DNA of 64,000 nucleotides from NCBI RefSeq assembly GCF_027409185.1, contig NC_084463.1, forward strand, positions 48,354,907-48,418,906. Direction: 5' to 3'. The notes beneath the pieces are model-generated. The model had not been told where the DNA came from, did not search any database, and saw only the letters and a program-made list of their open reading frames with translations. The stretch is from Cynocephalus volans (lineage: Eukaryota; Chordata; Mammalia; Dermoptera; Cynocephalidae). The stretch's first letter is position 1; the number at the start of each line of letters is the position of its first letter. The position numbers and the translations under genes were made by a program. Of the stretch, positions 24,590 through 34,904 are shown piece after piece.

Positions 24590-25240
24590 AGGTGAATTTT
24601 CATATCACACAATATGACCCAAGGTTCTAGCTAAACAGAGATCCATCGTATGGCTAATCTTGGTCTGGAACGGAGGAAATATTTGCATAAGAAGTTACCC
24701 CCAATCTTAACAGCTGAACACAAACAACCAACATGCATTATTATCTCACGGTGTCTGTCTGACAGGCAGGAATCTGAATGCAGTGTGTCTGGGTCCTGTG
24801 GCCTCTCAGGAGGCTGTGATCAGGGTGCCTCCAGGGTTGGAGTCATCTCAAACCTGGCTTGGGCAAGATTTGCTCCCAAGCACTTGGATGGGACTTTTGG
24901 CTTCTGGACTCACTCATGTGGACGTCTCTTCTGAGCTGCCCACAGCATGACACCAGCTTCCCCAGAGAGAGCGAGAGAAAGCCCACGATGGGAAGCCACA
25001 TAACCTAATCTCAGAAATGTCATCACTTCTGCCAGAATCCATTTGTTCAAGAAAGTCAGTAAGGCAAGGGGTGGGCGCAGCCTCAGGCAGGAACAGCAGG
25101 AGGGAGGAATCTCTGGGCATATCTGAGGCAACTGGCCACGAGGGGTTCCCTCAGAGGACCATGGTTTTGTTTGAAAGCTCTGATTTTGGGTCCGTTTTGC
25201 TTTGTTTGTGGTGGTTCTATGAGATGTCATCGATAGTGAC
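24590..25240. other. Probable old interspersed repeat, unnamed
   Basis: 'attatctcacggtgtctgtc' and following sequence look like a dispersed mammalian repeat. No gene; short frames on both strands lack domains. Confidence 0.35.
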
Positions 25241-25244
25241 CATG

Positions 25245-25631
25245 TGTTATGGGCTGAAAAGTGTCCCCCCAAAATTTGTATGTTGAAGTCCTAACACCCA
25301 GCACCTCAGAATGTGACTTTATATAGAGATAGGATCTTTACACAGGTCATCAAGTTAAAATGAGGTCATTAGAATGGGCCCTAATCCAATACACATGGTG
25401 TCCTTCTAAAAAGGGGAATTTGGACACAGAGACCTGCACAGAGGGAAGACAGTGTGAGAAACATGGGAGAAGATGCTTCTGCAAGCCGAGGACAGAGGCC
25501 CCAGACGGTACCAGAGCTGCCCACAGCTGGATCTTGGACCTCCAATCTTCAGAACTGTGAGGAAATAATTTCTGTTGTTTAACCCCGCAATCCGCGGTAC
25601 TTTGTTACGACAGCCCCAGCAAACTCATATA
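25245..25631 (+). mobile_element. MaLR-type LTR (MLT1/MST-like)
   Basis: Begins 'gttatgggctgaaaagtgtc'. Contains 'ggtcatcaagttaaaatgag' and ends 'tttctgttgtttaaccccgc' with 'tactttgttacgacagcccc'. Confidence 0.8.
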
Positions 25632-25952
25632 CCATGGCTCTGAGAAAACACTTTGCTCCTGATAATGGTCTCATAAAATTGCTCTGCTATTGCCATTTTG
25701 AAAACTCACATGACCATAAACTCTGTGTGGTATACTCTTGGAGAAAGACTGTTTCTGATGCACACCTAGAAGACGGGATCTGTCATTTGTTGATGAATGT
25801 CATTAATTATACCTCTGAAATATTGAACTACATTCTTTCAGTGGACTTGGATAGCCTGAGAACTCAGAGAAATATTTACATGTGAAATAACCCAATTTTT
25901 GAATTTGTTTCCAAAATAATCGAGAGGAGGGTAGAGGTAGCGATGAGTCAAG

Positions 25953-26062
25953 GACTGGCCAGTTAGCTCAGTTGGTCAGAGTGTGGAGCTAACAACTCCA
26001 AGGTTATGGATTCAGATCTCCTCGCTGGCCAGTGCCCAAAATCAATAAATAAACGAGTCAAG
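25953..26062 (+). mobile_element. tRNA-Ile-derived SINE (CYN-like) monomer
   Basis: 'ggactggccagttagctcag' head, 'gtggagctaacaactccaag', 'tggattcagatctcctcgct', then an 'aaataaataaa' tail. Confidence 0.8.
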
Positions 26063-26780
26063 ATTGGTCTCAGGCTGACACTTGCTGGTTTGTTTCATCA
26101 TTTTGTCTATCTTTGTATATGTTTGAAATTTTCCATATATTTTTAAGAAAAATAACTCATTTATCACTTTATATTTGGTCCTTTTAATAAGTTTGCAAAG
26201 ACTTTGAGGTCACCTTCTTATTTGGCACGACCCTGTCATATGGTCATAGTTAAAGTCATGGCTATGCATCTGAGAGTACTTCAAAGATGCGTATTGAAAG
26301 ATAATATAAATCTTTCCATGAACTTTTTGAAGTTCCCTCGACTGTTTCACATACACTCTAGGAGGCTGTGATTTCATTATTGTCTTCATTTCTTTTCACT
26401 GAGAGCAGACATGTTCTGCTGTAGAAGGCGTGCTGTATCCACACAGAACCCTAATATCTGTTATGTCTCCGATAGCTCCATAGTCATTCATTCAACCACA
26501 CTCTGAGGGGACAGGAAACATCCCTGCCCTTGAGAATCTCAGACAAAATAGCGCCACTGACTTCTGCATTGAGTTCTCCCTCACACCCCGTTTCATCGTG
26601 ACATTGTTCTTGAAAACGCTTCCAGCGAAGTTACATCCCTTTTTGTTGAGCCGTGTGTGTGTGTGCTCATGGCGAGGACGTAAATCCTATCAACACGTAT
26701 AAACCCGCCTGTGAAGGTACGAGCTTTGTTTTTATTATCTATCCCCAGTAATTCCAGTAATGACAGCTAAATACGTCACC
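26063..26780. other. Unassigned sequence
   Basis: No gene or clear repeat recognised. Confidence 0.35.
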
Positions 26781-26784
26781 AACC

Positions 26785-27060
26785 CCGCCACGTGTCTATG
26801 CTCTAGTCTCTGGGACCTGTAAATACGTCACACAGCAAATGGGACTTTGCAGATGTCATCAAGGTTACACACCTTAACATACAGAGAGTAGCCTGGATTT
26901 CCCAATCTAATTACAGGAACCTGAAAAGCAGAGGACTTTCTCCAGAAGGAGTAAGAAAGACGTAGCAGCAGAAGTCAGAGAGATTCCAAGTGTGAAAGGA
27001 CTTGTGTGCCTTGCTGAAGGGGACCACCGGGAAAGCACAGCAACCCACACTCACAGTCAC
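26785..27060 (+). mobile_element. MLT1-type MaLR LTR fragment
   Basis: 'gggactttgcagatgtcatc', 'cctggatttcccaatctaat' and 'agtcagagagattccaagtg' match the MLT1 profile; it is diverged and incomplete. Confidence 0.65.
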
Positions 27061-27783
27061 ATTTCCCGGGTGCATAAGCATATTGCAGGTGGAGATAGCA
27101 ATTAACCTGAAAAAGCTATTAGCACAAATGGCCCTATTTATATGGCTCATATTCAAATGAGGACTTAGATAAAGCTAGCGTCTGATTGGATGAAATCACA
27201 CATTTAAATTAGCTGATGCCAGTTCGGCTCTCTAATTGGATAAAATGCCTGTCGCTGTCAGCCAATCAGAATGCCAATACCAATTTGACAAGCACTCCCT
27301 GCCCGGAAAGAAGGCCGATTACTCACGAATTTTACGTGGCACATGAGCCTTTATAAGGAAATGAAGACCCAAAGGAACAGGTGGACAAACAATAGTAAGT
27401 TGTGGAATTTGATAAGGCAAAGAGGCTTGGGCTAGGGTGGTTAACTGGGTGAGAAGTGACTAGATCTAAGTACTCATAAACTAGGTTGAACAAAGAAGAG
27501 CAATTGTGTAAAAGTGACTAGGTCTTCCTAGTCACTAAGGGTTAGTTTAACGAGATTTGCACAGATTTCCCTGGGCTGCAACTTCCTGTCCTTGCTGGGA
27601 ACGATGTAACTTTCCTGCCAATACAGGAAATCTTTCATCTCCTGCTCTTAAGAAACAGCACAAAAGTCAAAGCGATCTCTACGCACCTGCTGTTTTGGGT
27701 GTGCGTGTGCTGCCGTGTGTACACTCAAGTGTCTCTACCTCAAAATAGTCAATATGCCAGAAAGGCATATTTTTATTTACTTA
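27061..27783. other. Unassigned sequence 5' of the histone locus
   Basis: Contains an ATTGG/CCAAT-rich stretch (about 27185-27275: 'tctgattggatgaaatcaca', 'gccaatcagaatgccaata') that recalls histone promoter spacing. No coding sequence was found next to it. Confidence 0.4.
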
Positions 27784-27872
27784 TTTGGCAACTGGCCGGT
27801 ATGGGGATCGTAACGCATAGACCTTGGTGTTACCAGCACCAGGTGCTAACCAACAGAGTTAAACCATAGACC
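27784..27872 (-). mobile_element. tRNA-Ile-derived SINE (CYN-like) monomer
   Basis: Reverse-complement head and body: 'tatggggatcgtaacgcata' (B box side), 'ttggtgttaccagcacc', 'gctaaccaacagagttaaac' (A box side). T-rich left edge. Confidence 0.75.
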
Positions 27873-28142
27873 CCAGAAAGGCATGTTTTTAACTCCTCAG
27901 CATAATGAGCCTCCTTTGGACCATATGGGAAGGGGGTTCTTTGCAGGTCTTAAGAGGCTGGGGGTTTCTTTTAACTGTGGCTGTTTTTCAGGATCTCATT
28001 GCTGGGGAAAATTCAACATTGTCAGTGCGCAAAGGTAGAATGTGTTGTGCTAGCTTCTGGAGGGTTCTTCATGGGCTCCAGCCGTGGAGAGGAGGGAGAG
28101 AAAGGGGAGCGCTGAGACTAAATGACGGAGCCTGCAAGCGAG

Positions 28143-28336
28143 TGATGACGTCCAGCGCTCTGGCTTACCCGGAACAACCCCCAACACGCAGGTGCCAGCT
28201 GTGGTGGCCAGGACTGTGAGGCGGGAATATAAAGAGAGGCCGCCCAGCATGAGCGCCTCAAGAGCCAATCAGAGCATAGACTGCCATCGCGCCACGCGGC
28301 GGCCAACCAATGGGAGCGCTGCGGGCTCTATAAAAG
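28143..28336 (+). promoter_or_regulatory. Promoter of the histone H3-like gene
   Basis: In order: a CRE-like TGACGTC at about 28145-28151, CCAAT at 28265-28269 and at 28307-28311, and TATAAAA at 28329-28335. The ATG lies 69 nt after the TATA box, giving the short leader typical of replication-dependent histone genes. Paired CCAAT boxes plus TATA and a CRE-like site are the standard H3 promoter layout. All elements are intact by eye. Confidence 0.8.
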
Positions 28337-28397
28337 CGAGAGCGCTGAGGCGCTCAGCGCCAGTTGGAGCTGGGGCAGCGGGAGTCCCCTCGTGGTG

Positions 28398-28790
28398 ATG
28401 GATCACACCAAGCAGAAGGCGCGGAAGTCGAACGGCGGCGGCAAGGCGCCGCGGAAACAGCTGGCCGGGAAGGTAGCCCGCAAGAGCGCACCGGCCACCG
28501 GCGGTGTGATGAAGCCGTACCGCTATCGGCCCGGCTCGGTGGCGCTGCGCGAGATTCGCCGCTACCAGAAATCCAGCGACCTGCTGGTCCGCAAACTGCC
28601 ATTCCAGAGGCTGATCCGAGAGATCTCGCAGGGTTTCAAGACAGACCTGCGCTTTCAGATGTCGGCCATGATGGCGCTCCAGGAGGCCTGCGAGTCCTAC
28701 TTAGTGGGGCTGTTTGCGGACGCCAAGCGTGTCACCATCATGCCCAAAGACATGCAGCTGGCGCGCCGCGTCCGCGGGACGCGTTTCTAG
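28398..28790 (+). CDS. Divergent histone H3 (H3.1/H3t-class), intronless, 130 residues, with K36M and an alpha-2 deletion
   Basis: Core nucleosomal H3-type protein. The ATG at 28398 is chosen because GATCACACCAAGCAG follows as the ARTKQ counterpart; the frame is also open one codon-pair upstream but without ATG. Relative to H3.1 (numbering without Met): R2H, T6K, T11N, one extra Gly in the Gly12-Gly13 run, T22G, A24V, K36M, H39Y, D77G, A98S, E105A, E133T, A135F. Lys4, Lys9, Ser10, Lys14, Lys27, Ser28, Lys56 and Lys79 are kept. Seven residues corresponding to Thr107-His113 (end of alpha-2, including Cys110 and His113 of the H3-H3' interface) are missing cleanly in frame. Val24 and Ser98 are shared with testis H3t (H3-4), suggesting that ancestry; Cys96 and Met90 are H3.1-class. 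The promoter and histone 3' stem-loop are both intact, so the gene could be expressed, but it may be an early pseudogene. Confidence 0.82.
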   Translation: MDHTKQKARKSNGGGKAPRKQLAGKVARKSAPATGGVMKPYRYRPGSVALREIRRYQKSSDLLVRKLPFQRLIREISQGFKTDLRFQMSAMMALQEACESYLVGLFADAKRVTIMPKDMQLARRVRGTRF

Positions 28791-28824
28791 GCTCCACGGG
28801 CGATTGCCCTGAGGTCCTGTCACT

Positions 28825-28850
28825 CCAAAGGCTCTTTTCAGAGCCACCCG
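28825..28850 (+). terminator. Histone mRNA 3' stem-loop
   Basis: GGCTCTTTTCAGAGCC at 28830-28845: a perfect 6-bp stem with a 4-nt TTTC loop, flanked by CCAAA and ACCC, 40 nt after the stop codon. This is the SLBP-binding processing signal of replication-dependent histone mRNAs. A convincing purine-rich U7 (HDE) site just downstream was not evident. Confidence 0.92.
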
Positions 28851-28954
28851 TTTGGTACAGAACATGGCGGGTTTCCGGGCGTCCAGGGGGCTTCTTCCGG
28901 CGGTCGGTGCTGATTCTGTCCCCTCTGTTTGCTTATCAATTAGGTAGGTAATAA

Positions 28955-29225
28955 ACCTAATGAGGTGTTTGCGGTAACTCAGCCCGATGCCAGTTAGGTT
29001 ACGAGCCGCGCTAGTTGTCTGCACTAACTGGAGCATCTGTTCAGAAGGCAGCCTAGTTAGGCGTGTGCTAACTCGGCTTAGTGCCAATTAGGTTGGAAGC
29101 CCAGTGAGTGGGTGCATTGTTAACTTGGCCCATCTGCTGTTGGGCTGGCTAGAGGCGTGTGTGTTCTCAGCCCATCTCCAGTTAGGCCAGAAGTCCAGAC
29201 TCACGTGTTAGCAGCCTAAGTGGAA
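28955..29225 (+). repeat. Period-94 tandem repeat downstream of the histone gene
   Basis: The landmark (C)A(G/A)TTAGG recurs at 28991, 29085 and 29179, exactly 94 bp apart. It is preceded each time by 'aactc.gc...tgcc' type sequence and followed by '.agaagcccag' type sequence. About three diverged copies, no coding frame. Confidence 0.7.
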
Positions 29226-29454
29226 GGAGCTGCTCTACCCCGGTAGTTAACTTCCTGAGCAATGTCTGGCATGGATGGCCCACATGCCGGTACGTTGAAA
29301 CACGCCTCCCAGACCTGCAAAGTAGACTGATAATCTGGGGAGGAGGGGCGAGGAATCAATTTGAGGAGAAATCCTGTCACCAGAGTGGTTAGCCAGGAAC
29401 CCAATAGTGGAGTTTAGGTCGGGATAACTTGAGAATGGCCTGTAGTTTTCTTTT

Positions 29455-29604
29455 TTTTTTTTTTTTTTTTCTTTGTCGTTTTTTCGTGACCGGCACTCAG
29501 CCAGTGAGTGCACTGGTCATTCTTATATAGGATCCGAACCCGCGGCGGGAGCGTCGCTGCGCCCCCAGCGCAGCACTCTACCGAGTGCGCCACGGGCTCG
29601 GCCC
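29455..29604 (-). mobile_element. Long-form tRNA-derived SINE (CYN-like), inserted in LINE-1
   Basis: Reverse complement of the long form: T-run, 'cgtgaccggcactcagccag', 'atataggatccgaacccgcg', 'cgagtgcgccacgggctcgg'. Flanking duplication GTAGTTTTC plus a T-run at about 29442 and 29605. Confidence 0.85.
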
Positions 29605-29606
29605 GT

Positions 29607-29885
29607 AGTTTTCTTTTTTTTGTTGTTGTATCTTTGCCTGGTTTTGGTGTCAGGCTGATGTTTGCCTCGTAGAATGAGTTTGGGAGAGTGTCCTCCGTTT
29701 CAATTTTTTGGAATAGTTTGTAGAAAATTTGTATTACTACTACTTTAAAGATTTGGTAGAATGCTGCAGTGAAGCCATCTGGTCCTGAGCTTTTCTTTGT
29801 TGGGTGACTGCTGATAACACCTTCAATCTCTTTGATATTTGTCTGTTCAGATTTTCTGTATCTTTCTTCCTGGCTCAGTATTGTT
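29607..29885 (-). mobile_element. LINE-1 ORF2 fragment
   Basis: Minus-strand frame reads EERYRKSEQTNIKEIEGVIS and later EANISLTPKPGKDTT, the N-terminal reverse-transcriptase region of ORF2. It is interrupted by the SINE at 29455-29604, with a short remnant on its far side. Confidence 0.8.
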
Positions 29886-30485
29886 AGATGGCCAGCTATG
29901 AGGTGGCCATCTTTAGAGCTGCCAGGCCCTGTGACATCTGTGGCACCTTGAAGCTCGTGGCTACCTATGGCTACCTCAAGTTTTTTGCTTTCCAAATTCT
30001 GGTGCAATACTCCTTGGTAGCTCCCAGCTGTGGCTCAAGTGGCCCAGGTGCAGTGTAGTCTGTAATGACCACCATTCTGCAGGGCACAGGTGGTAAGCCT
30101 TGGTAGCATCCATGTGGTACTAACCATGCGGGCACACAGAGGGTACCAGCTGTGGAGACTTTCAAAGAGTTCAAAGGATTCCCAGAGAGCCTTGAGGCCC
30201 AGACAGAGAACTGTTGCAGGGGCAGGACAGTGGCCCCACTGGATGATGTCTAGTGAAAACGTGGGAGTGGAGCTGCCCCTGAGGCCCCAATACTGTAGAG
30301 CCACCTGCATGCAGCTCCAGTCTTGAAGGGCTGTGGGCATACAACTCCAACCCCTGAGACCTGTGGCATGAGTCATGCCGCATAAAGTCATGAGAGTGGG
30401 GTTTTCTGGAGTCTTGGGGACCCAACTCTTATCACAGCTTGTCTGGAAGACAGACATTGAGTCAAAGAAGATTTTACTCAAGATA
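29886..30485. other. GC-rich repeat-like sequence, unassigned
   Basis: Recurring 'cagctgtgg', 'cagctccag' and 'gcatgcagctcc' phrases give overlapping frames on both strands. It resembles LTR or LINE 5' UTR sequence. No protein domain. Confidence 0.4.
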
Positions 30486-30489
30486 TAAG

Positions 30490-30900
30490 AAATAATGTTT
30501 GCCTCGTTGGGTTTTGGCCTTACTTTAGACCTGTTACCTTTTTCTTCTTGCCCATTTCTTCCATTTGGAATGGGAATATCTATCCTATGCCTGTCTCACC
30601 ACTGAATTTTGAAAGCACATAACTTGTTCAATTTCACAATATCAAAGCTAGAGAAAAATTTGCCTCAAGATGAATCTTACCATGAATCTCACCCATATGT
30701 GATTTAGATGAGACTCTGGACTGGAGTTCTGAATTGGTGCTGGAATGAGTTAAGACTTTTGGAGGTATTGGGATGAAATGAATGTATTTTGCATATGAGA
30801 GAGACAAAAATATTGGAGGTCAGGGGTGGAATGCTGTCATCTGAATGTCCCCAAAATTCATGTGTTGAAACCTAATCTCCCCTAATGTTAGGTGATAAAG
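30490..30900 (+). mobile_element. MaLR internal 3' end with the start of an LTR
   Basis: 'gagactctggactggagttc', 'tgaatgtattttgcatatga', 'ggtcaggggtggaatgctgt' is the MaLR (MST/THE1-type) internal end, followed directly by an LTR start that is cut off after about 60 bp. Confidence 0.7.
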
Positions 30901-30984
30901 ATGTTAACTAGCTTGATTTCATTACTTTGCAATGTATAATATATTAAAATATCAACACTGAACAACATAAATATGCAGAATTTG

Positions 30985-31082
30985 AGGGGCAGGGGGCAGG
31001 GTCGGTACAGGGATCCAACCATGGACCTTAGTGTTATCAGCACTACACTCTAATCAAGTGAATTAACCAGCCAGCCTGTACA
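30985..31082 (-). mobile_element. tRNA-Ile-derived SINE (CYN-like)
   Basis: 'ggtacagggatccaaccatg', 'ttagtgttatcagcac' and 'gaattaaccagccagcc' are the reverse complement of the SINE monomer. Confidence 0.75.
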
Positions 31083-31137
31083 ATTTTTATTTGTCAGTTA
31101 TACCTTAATAAATTTGGGTGTGGATTAAATAAATTTG

Positions 31138-31195
31138 GGGGGATTAAATAAATAAATAAATGAATGAATGAATGAATAAATATAAATAAATAAAA
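31138..31195. repeat. (AAAT)n/(GAAT)n microsatellite
   Basis: Tetranucleotide run 'aaataaataaataaatgaat' and neighbours. Confidence 0.9.
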
Positions 31196-31790
31196 CAGAA
31201 TTATCATGTAATCCAACAGTTCCACTCCTAGGTGTATAGCCAAAAGAATTGAAAAGAGCATCACAAACAGATACTTTTTGTCAGTGTTCATAGCAGCATT
31301 ATTCACAGTAGCCTGAAGCTGTTGTGAATAGGAACAACCCAAGTCTACACTGACAAATGAATAGACAAACAAAATGTGGTGTATACATCCAATGGAATAT
31401 TACTCAGCCTTAAAAAGTAGTGAAATTCTGATACATGCTACGTGAATGAGTCTTGAAAACATTATGCTAATGAAATAAGCCAGATACAAAATGACAAATA
31501 TTGTATGATTCCAGTTATCTAAGAGGTATCTAGAAAAGACAAATTCAGAATTAGAAAGTAGAACAGTCATTTCTGTCCACTGGGGTAAGGGGGAAATGAG
31601 GAGTTACTGCTTAATGGGTGAAGAGTTTCTGTTTTGGATAATAAAAGTCTCTTAGAATTAGATAGTGGTGATGATTGCACAACAGTGTGAATGTAATTAG
31701 TGCCACCGAATTGTATCCTTAAGTGGTTAAAATGGCAAATTTTGTTATATATATTTTATGACAATAAAAATATTTTTAAAAAAGGCATTG
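31196..31790 (+). mobile_element. Old LINE-1 3' end
   Basis: ORF2-end and 3' UTR pattern: 'caacagttccactcctaggt', 'ggaatattactcagccttaa', ending in 'aataaaaatatttttaaaaa'. Confidence 0.7.
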
Positions 31791-32061
31791 TCTCATCACA
31801 TTAAAAGCTCCATCAGCATTATTTTTGGGTGCTTCTTGAGCAGTTATGAATCTATTTGTGGCAATAGGACATCTATTACAATGTTCTGAAATAGAAGTTC
31901 ATGGGTATATTGGATGTAATCTGGGGTATCTGTTCATTCTCTGTAGGAGTTTTCAAACATACAAACATTTTAACTATACTAAAAATAATAAAATAAATTA
32001 ATACAAGAATATCAAATCTGAATTTTAATCCCTACACAGTATACTTAAAACAAAGATTCTG

Positions 32062-32225
32062 AAGTCCCAAGTCTGACATTTCCAAGCTCTGTGACCTTGG
32101 ATGTTACTTAATATCTCTACCTCCATTTCTTTGTAAGATGAAAACGATAATAGAGCCTACCTAACACAGGGTTGTGGTGCAGAATAAATGCACTACAGTA
32201 GATAAAGGCTGGCACATGAACTCCT
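32062..32225 (+). mobile_element. MIR SINE
   Basis: 'gctctgtgaccttggatgtt', 'gtaagatgaaaacgataata' and 'ggttgtggtgcagaataaat' match the MIR core region. Confidence 0.75.
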
Positions 32226-34145
32226 CTCTTATCCATGATCTCACTGAAGCCAGCAATAACTCAATGTTATACTTTTAATGAAGCATTTTTCAAACTGGAG
32301 CCCATGGTCTCAAAAGCATAGCTTTGAAAGATTTATAGGTGCCTCATGTGCAATACATTTTCTAAAGTTAAGGAGGCTCAATAGAAAGAAAAACAGAAAG
32401 GCATAGGTATACTCTGGCCAGTTACGCTATATACCACTCCATTCAAGGAAGAAAATACCTGCAAATGAAAACCTCCAAGGATAAAATGGGTGTTTCTATG
32501 GTGGTCAAGGTAAGGAATGTTTGCTTTTTAAGAAAAATCACCTAATTATCCATATGCAAGTGTCAACATGCAGTGAGTTCTCTAATTGTGTATATACCCT
32601 AGGAGGGCTTGGAATTCTGCATTGACATCCCTCATGTCTCTGATGGTGACAGGTCCCAAGAGCTGTCCCTAACAACCCCCTCAACAGTGTGATTCTCAGC
32701 TGGAGCTGATTATTGAGAAGTCGTGCTGTATCCCCAGGGGCTATTACTGTGGCTCAGAGCTGCCCACCAAGTGTGGCTCTGGCAGGGAGAGCCAAGAGCA
32801 GGCAATGCCAAAGTCACCTTGTGAGTTCTTCAAAGAGTTCACAGTTGAGAACAGCAGGACACATACACAGGTCTGTACAGTCAGCCAGTTTGGTTCATCT
32901 TCCACCATTCAGTTCATCAGAGACCAGACAAAAGTGATGGATTTTCTGAGTTCTCTAAAACACAGTCTGAATCAGCCACGGGAAGTTGCCTCACCCTTCT
33001 GTGATTTAGTTCTCCCCACCATTAATTGAAAGCCTGGAGAATGATTTCATACAAATAAACAAAAATAATTACTCTGTTCTTGCCAGTGTGGGGGGGTAGG
33101 AAACCAGCTTTAAGTTCTCTTCATTTCCTTAGGGATGAGCTACAGCAAAACACCTTTTCAGGTAGATTGTAGCAGTAGAGTTAAGTCCAGCTAAACAGCC
33201 AGATATTTTGAATTTTATTAACAATTGACTAAAGATAGTGAATTTAATATTACTGTTTATGTTGTTTAAAAAGTGTTATGGTAATAAGAATAAAACTAAA
33301 AGGTAAAAGAATCACCCATCATTCACCATCTCAAGATGCAAATTTCTTCCATTTCTTTTTCACATGCATAAAATGTATAATTTTTATTGTTGTGTAAAAT
33401 ATAGTATATTTTTATATTATATTTTATGATTTTGTTATTTTCATAAGATTATCTCCACATTGCTGCATATTTTAAGTATGTATCATTTTCAAAGGATTAA
33501 TAATGCTCCATGAGGTGGACCTAACAACATACATTTACCTATATTTCTACACTACACATTTTGGGATTCTTTTTTTAAATTCTGTTTTAATATAGTCTAA
33601 GCTACATAGTAGATATTTGTGCACACATCTTTACTATTTTTATTAATAATTTCTTTGGCAGAAATTCCTAGAAATTAAGCTAGAGTCAAAATGTTTTCTA
33701 AATGTTGGGTCAATTTACATAGCTATAAAGTTTGATATGTACACAAAATATATGTATACACAATTTGTGGTTTAATATTCTTAACAAATAGTAGAATAAG
33801 CCGGTACTTAGGACTGGCTCCATCTGTAGACATGTCTGAAAGATCAGGACTTTCAACACATTCAGCTCTCCTGTGATCTACTGAACTAATGGGTTTGATG
33901 GATCTGACCACTTTAGTGTTTAACCTAGCCAGGAAAAGTCAGAATGCAGCAATTGTTTCTGAGAACTCCCAAGTCCTTTTCAGTGATTTCAGTAAATTAC
34001 TTTCACTGGTGATGGTGGTGGTATGCGAGTGTTTTCCAATTTGGTGTGTAAACTGTAAATCCACTGACAAATTTCTAAGACATTCTATAGTCATATATTT
34101 GAAAACACATTCCTCACAAATGAGGCTTTGGGAAATAGCCCTCTG
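32226..34145. other. AT-rich unassigned sequence
   Basis: No gene recognised. Short frames at 32713-33029 and 33889-34149 have no domain. Confidence 0.35.
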
Positions 34146-34149
34146 TTAA

Positions 34150-34315
34150 ATCCTGGCTCTGATCCTTACTAATTGTTGCAGCCTTGAAAAAGTTCCTTAA
34201 ACTTTACTGGCCTCCGTCTGACCTACAGATATAACAATTCATACTTTGTATGGTTGGTGTGAGAACGTACACATCCTGGCTCAATGACTGACACATAGCA
34301 AATGCACAACAGGTG
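34150..34315 (+). mobile_element. MIR SINE
   Basis: 'cctggctctgatccttacta', 'aaaagttccttaaactttac' and 'atggttggtgtgagaacgta' follow the MIR order. Confidence 0.65.
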
Positions 34316-34796
34316 GTATATATTATTATTACTGACATTCAGCATAATAATAGAAGTGGCCAAAAGGCTTATAATGCTGATATAAAAATATTATATTAAC
34401 TGAAATATTTCGATGTTTATGTAAAATACAAGAATCTCTGTATTTTATATGAGAATTCCAGTAGGGATTAATGGCAGACTTAGGTTCAGAAACCTGGAAA
34501 TGCCAAATGGAATGAAGACAGCTTGAATAGGTACAAGTAATAAAGAAAATAATCAGGGAATTATGGCTGTCATAAGCTAAATAAGCCAAATCATGTAATG
34601 GAAGAATTAAAAGAAAAAAATGACAAAAAAACTGTAACTCATCAATCAGAAATGTGTTAGGTGTTGTGGTGTTTTAACTTAGGTGACTACAACATGCATA
34701 GAATATAGAGAAATTAGAATTTATTGGGGTTGGGGAGAGTCTTCAAAGCTGATGGGAAACAGAATAGCAAAGACAAGGCTTAAAATGTATGAGTAG

Positions 34797-34888
34797 GCTG
34801 GCCGGTGGCTCAATTGGTTAAAGCACAGCCTTATAACACCAATGTCATAGGTTAGGATTCATGAGCTGGCCAACTTCAAAAAAAAAAG
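34797..34888 (+). mobile_element. tRNA-Ile-derived SINE (CYN-like)
   Basis: 'ggctggccggtggctcaatt', 'ataacaccaatgtcataggt', then 'tgagctggccaac' and an A-run. Confidence 0.75.
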
Positions 34889-34904
34889 TGCAATTCATCC
34901 AGAA

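Noticed and set aside
28364-28951. 195-codon frame overlapping the histone gene in another frame
   Set aside because: It is a GC-rich shadow of the histone coding sequence with no similarity of its own.
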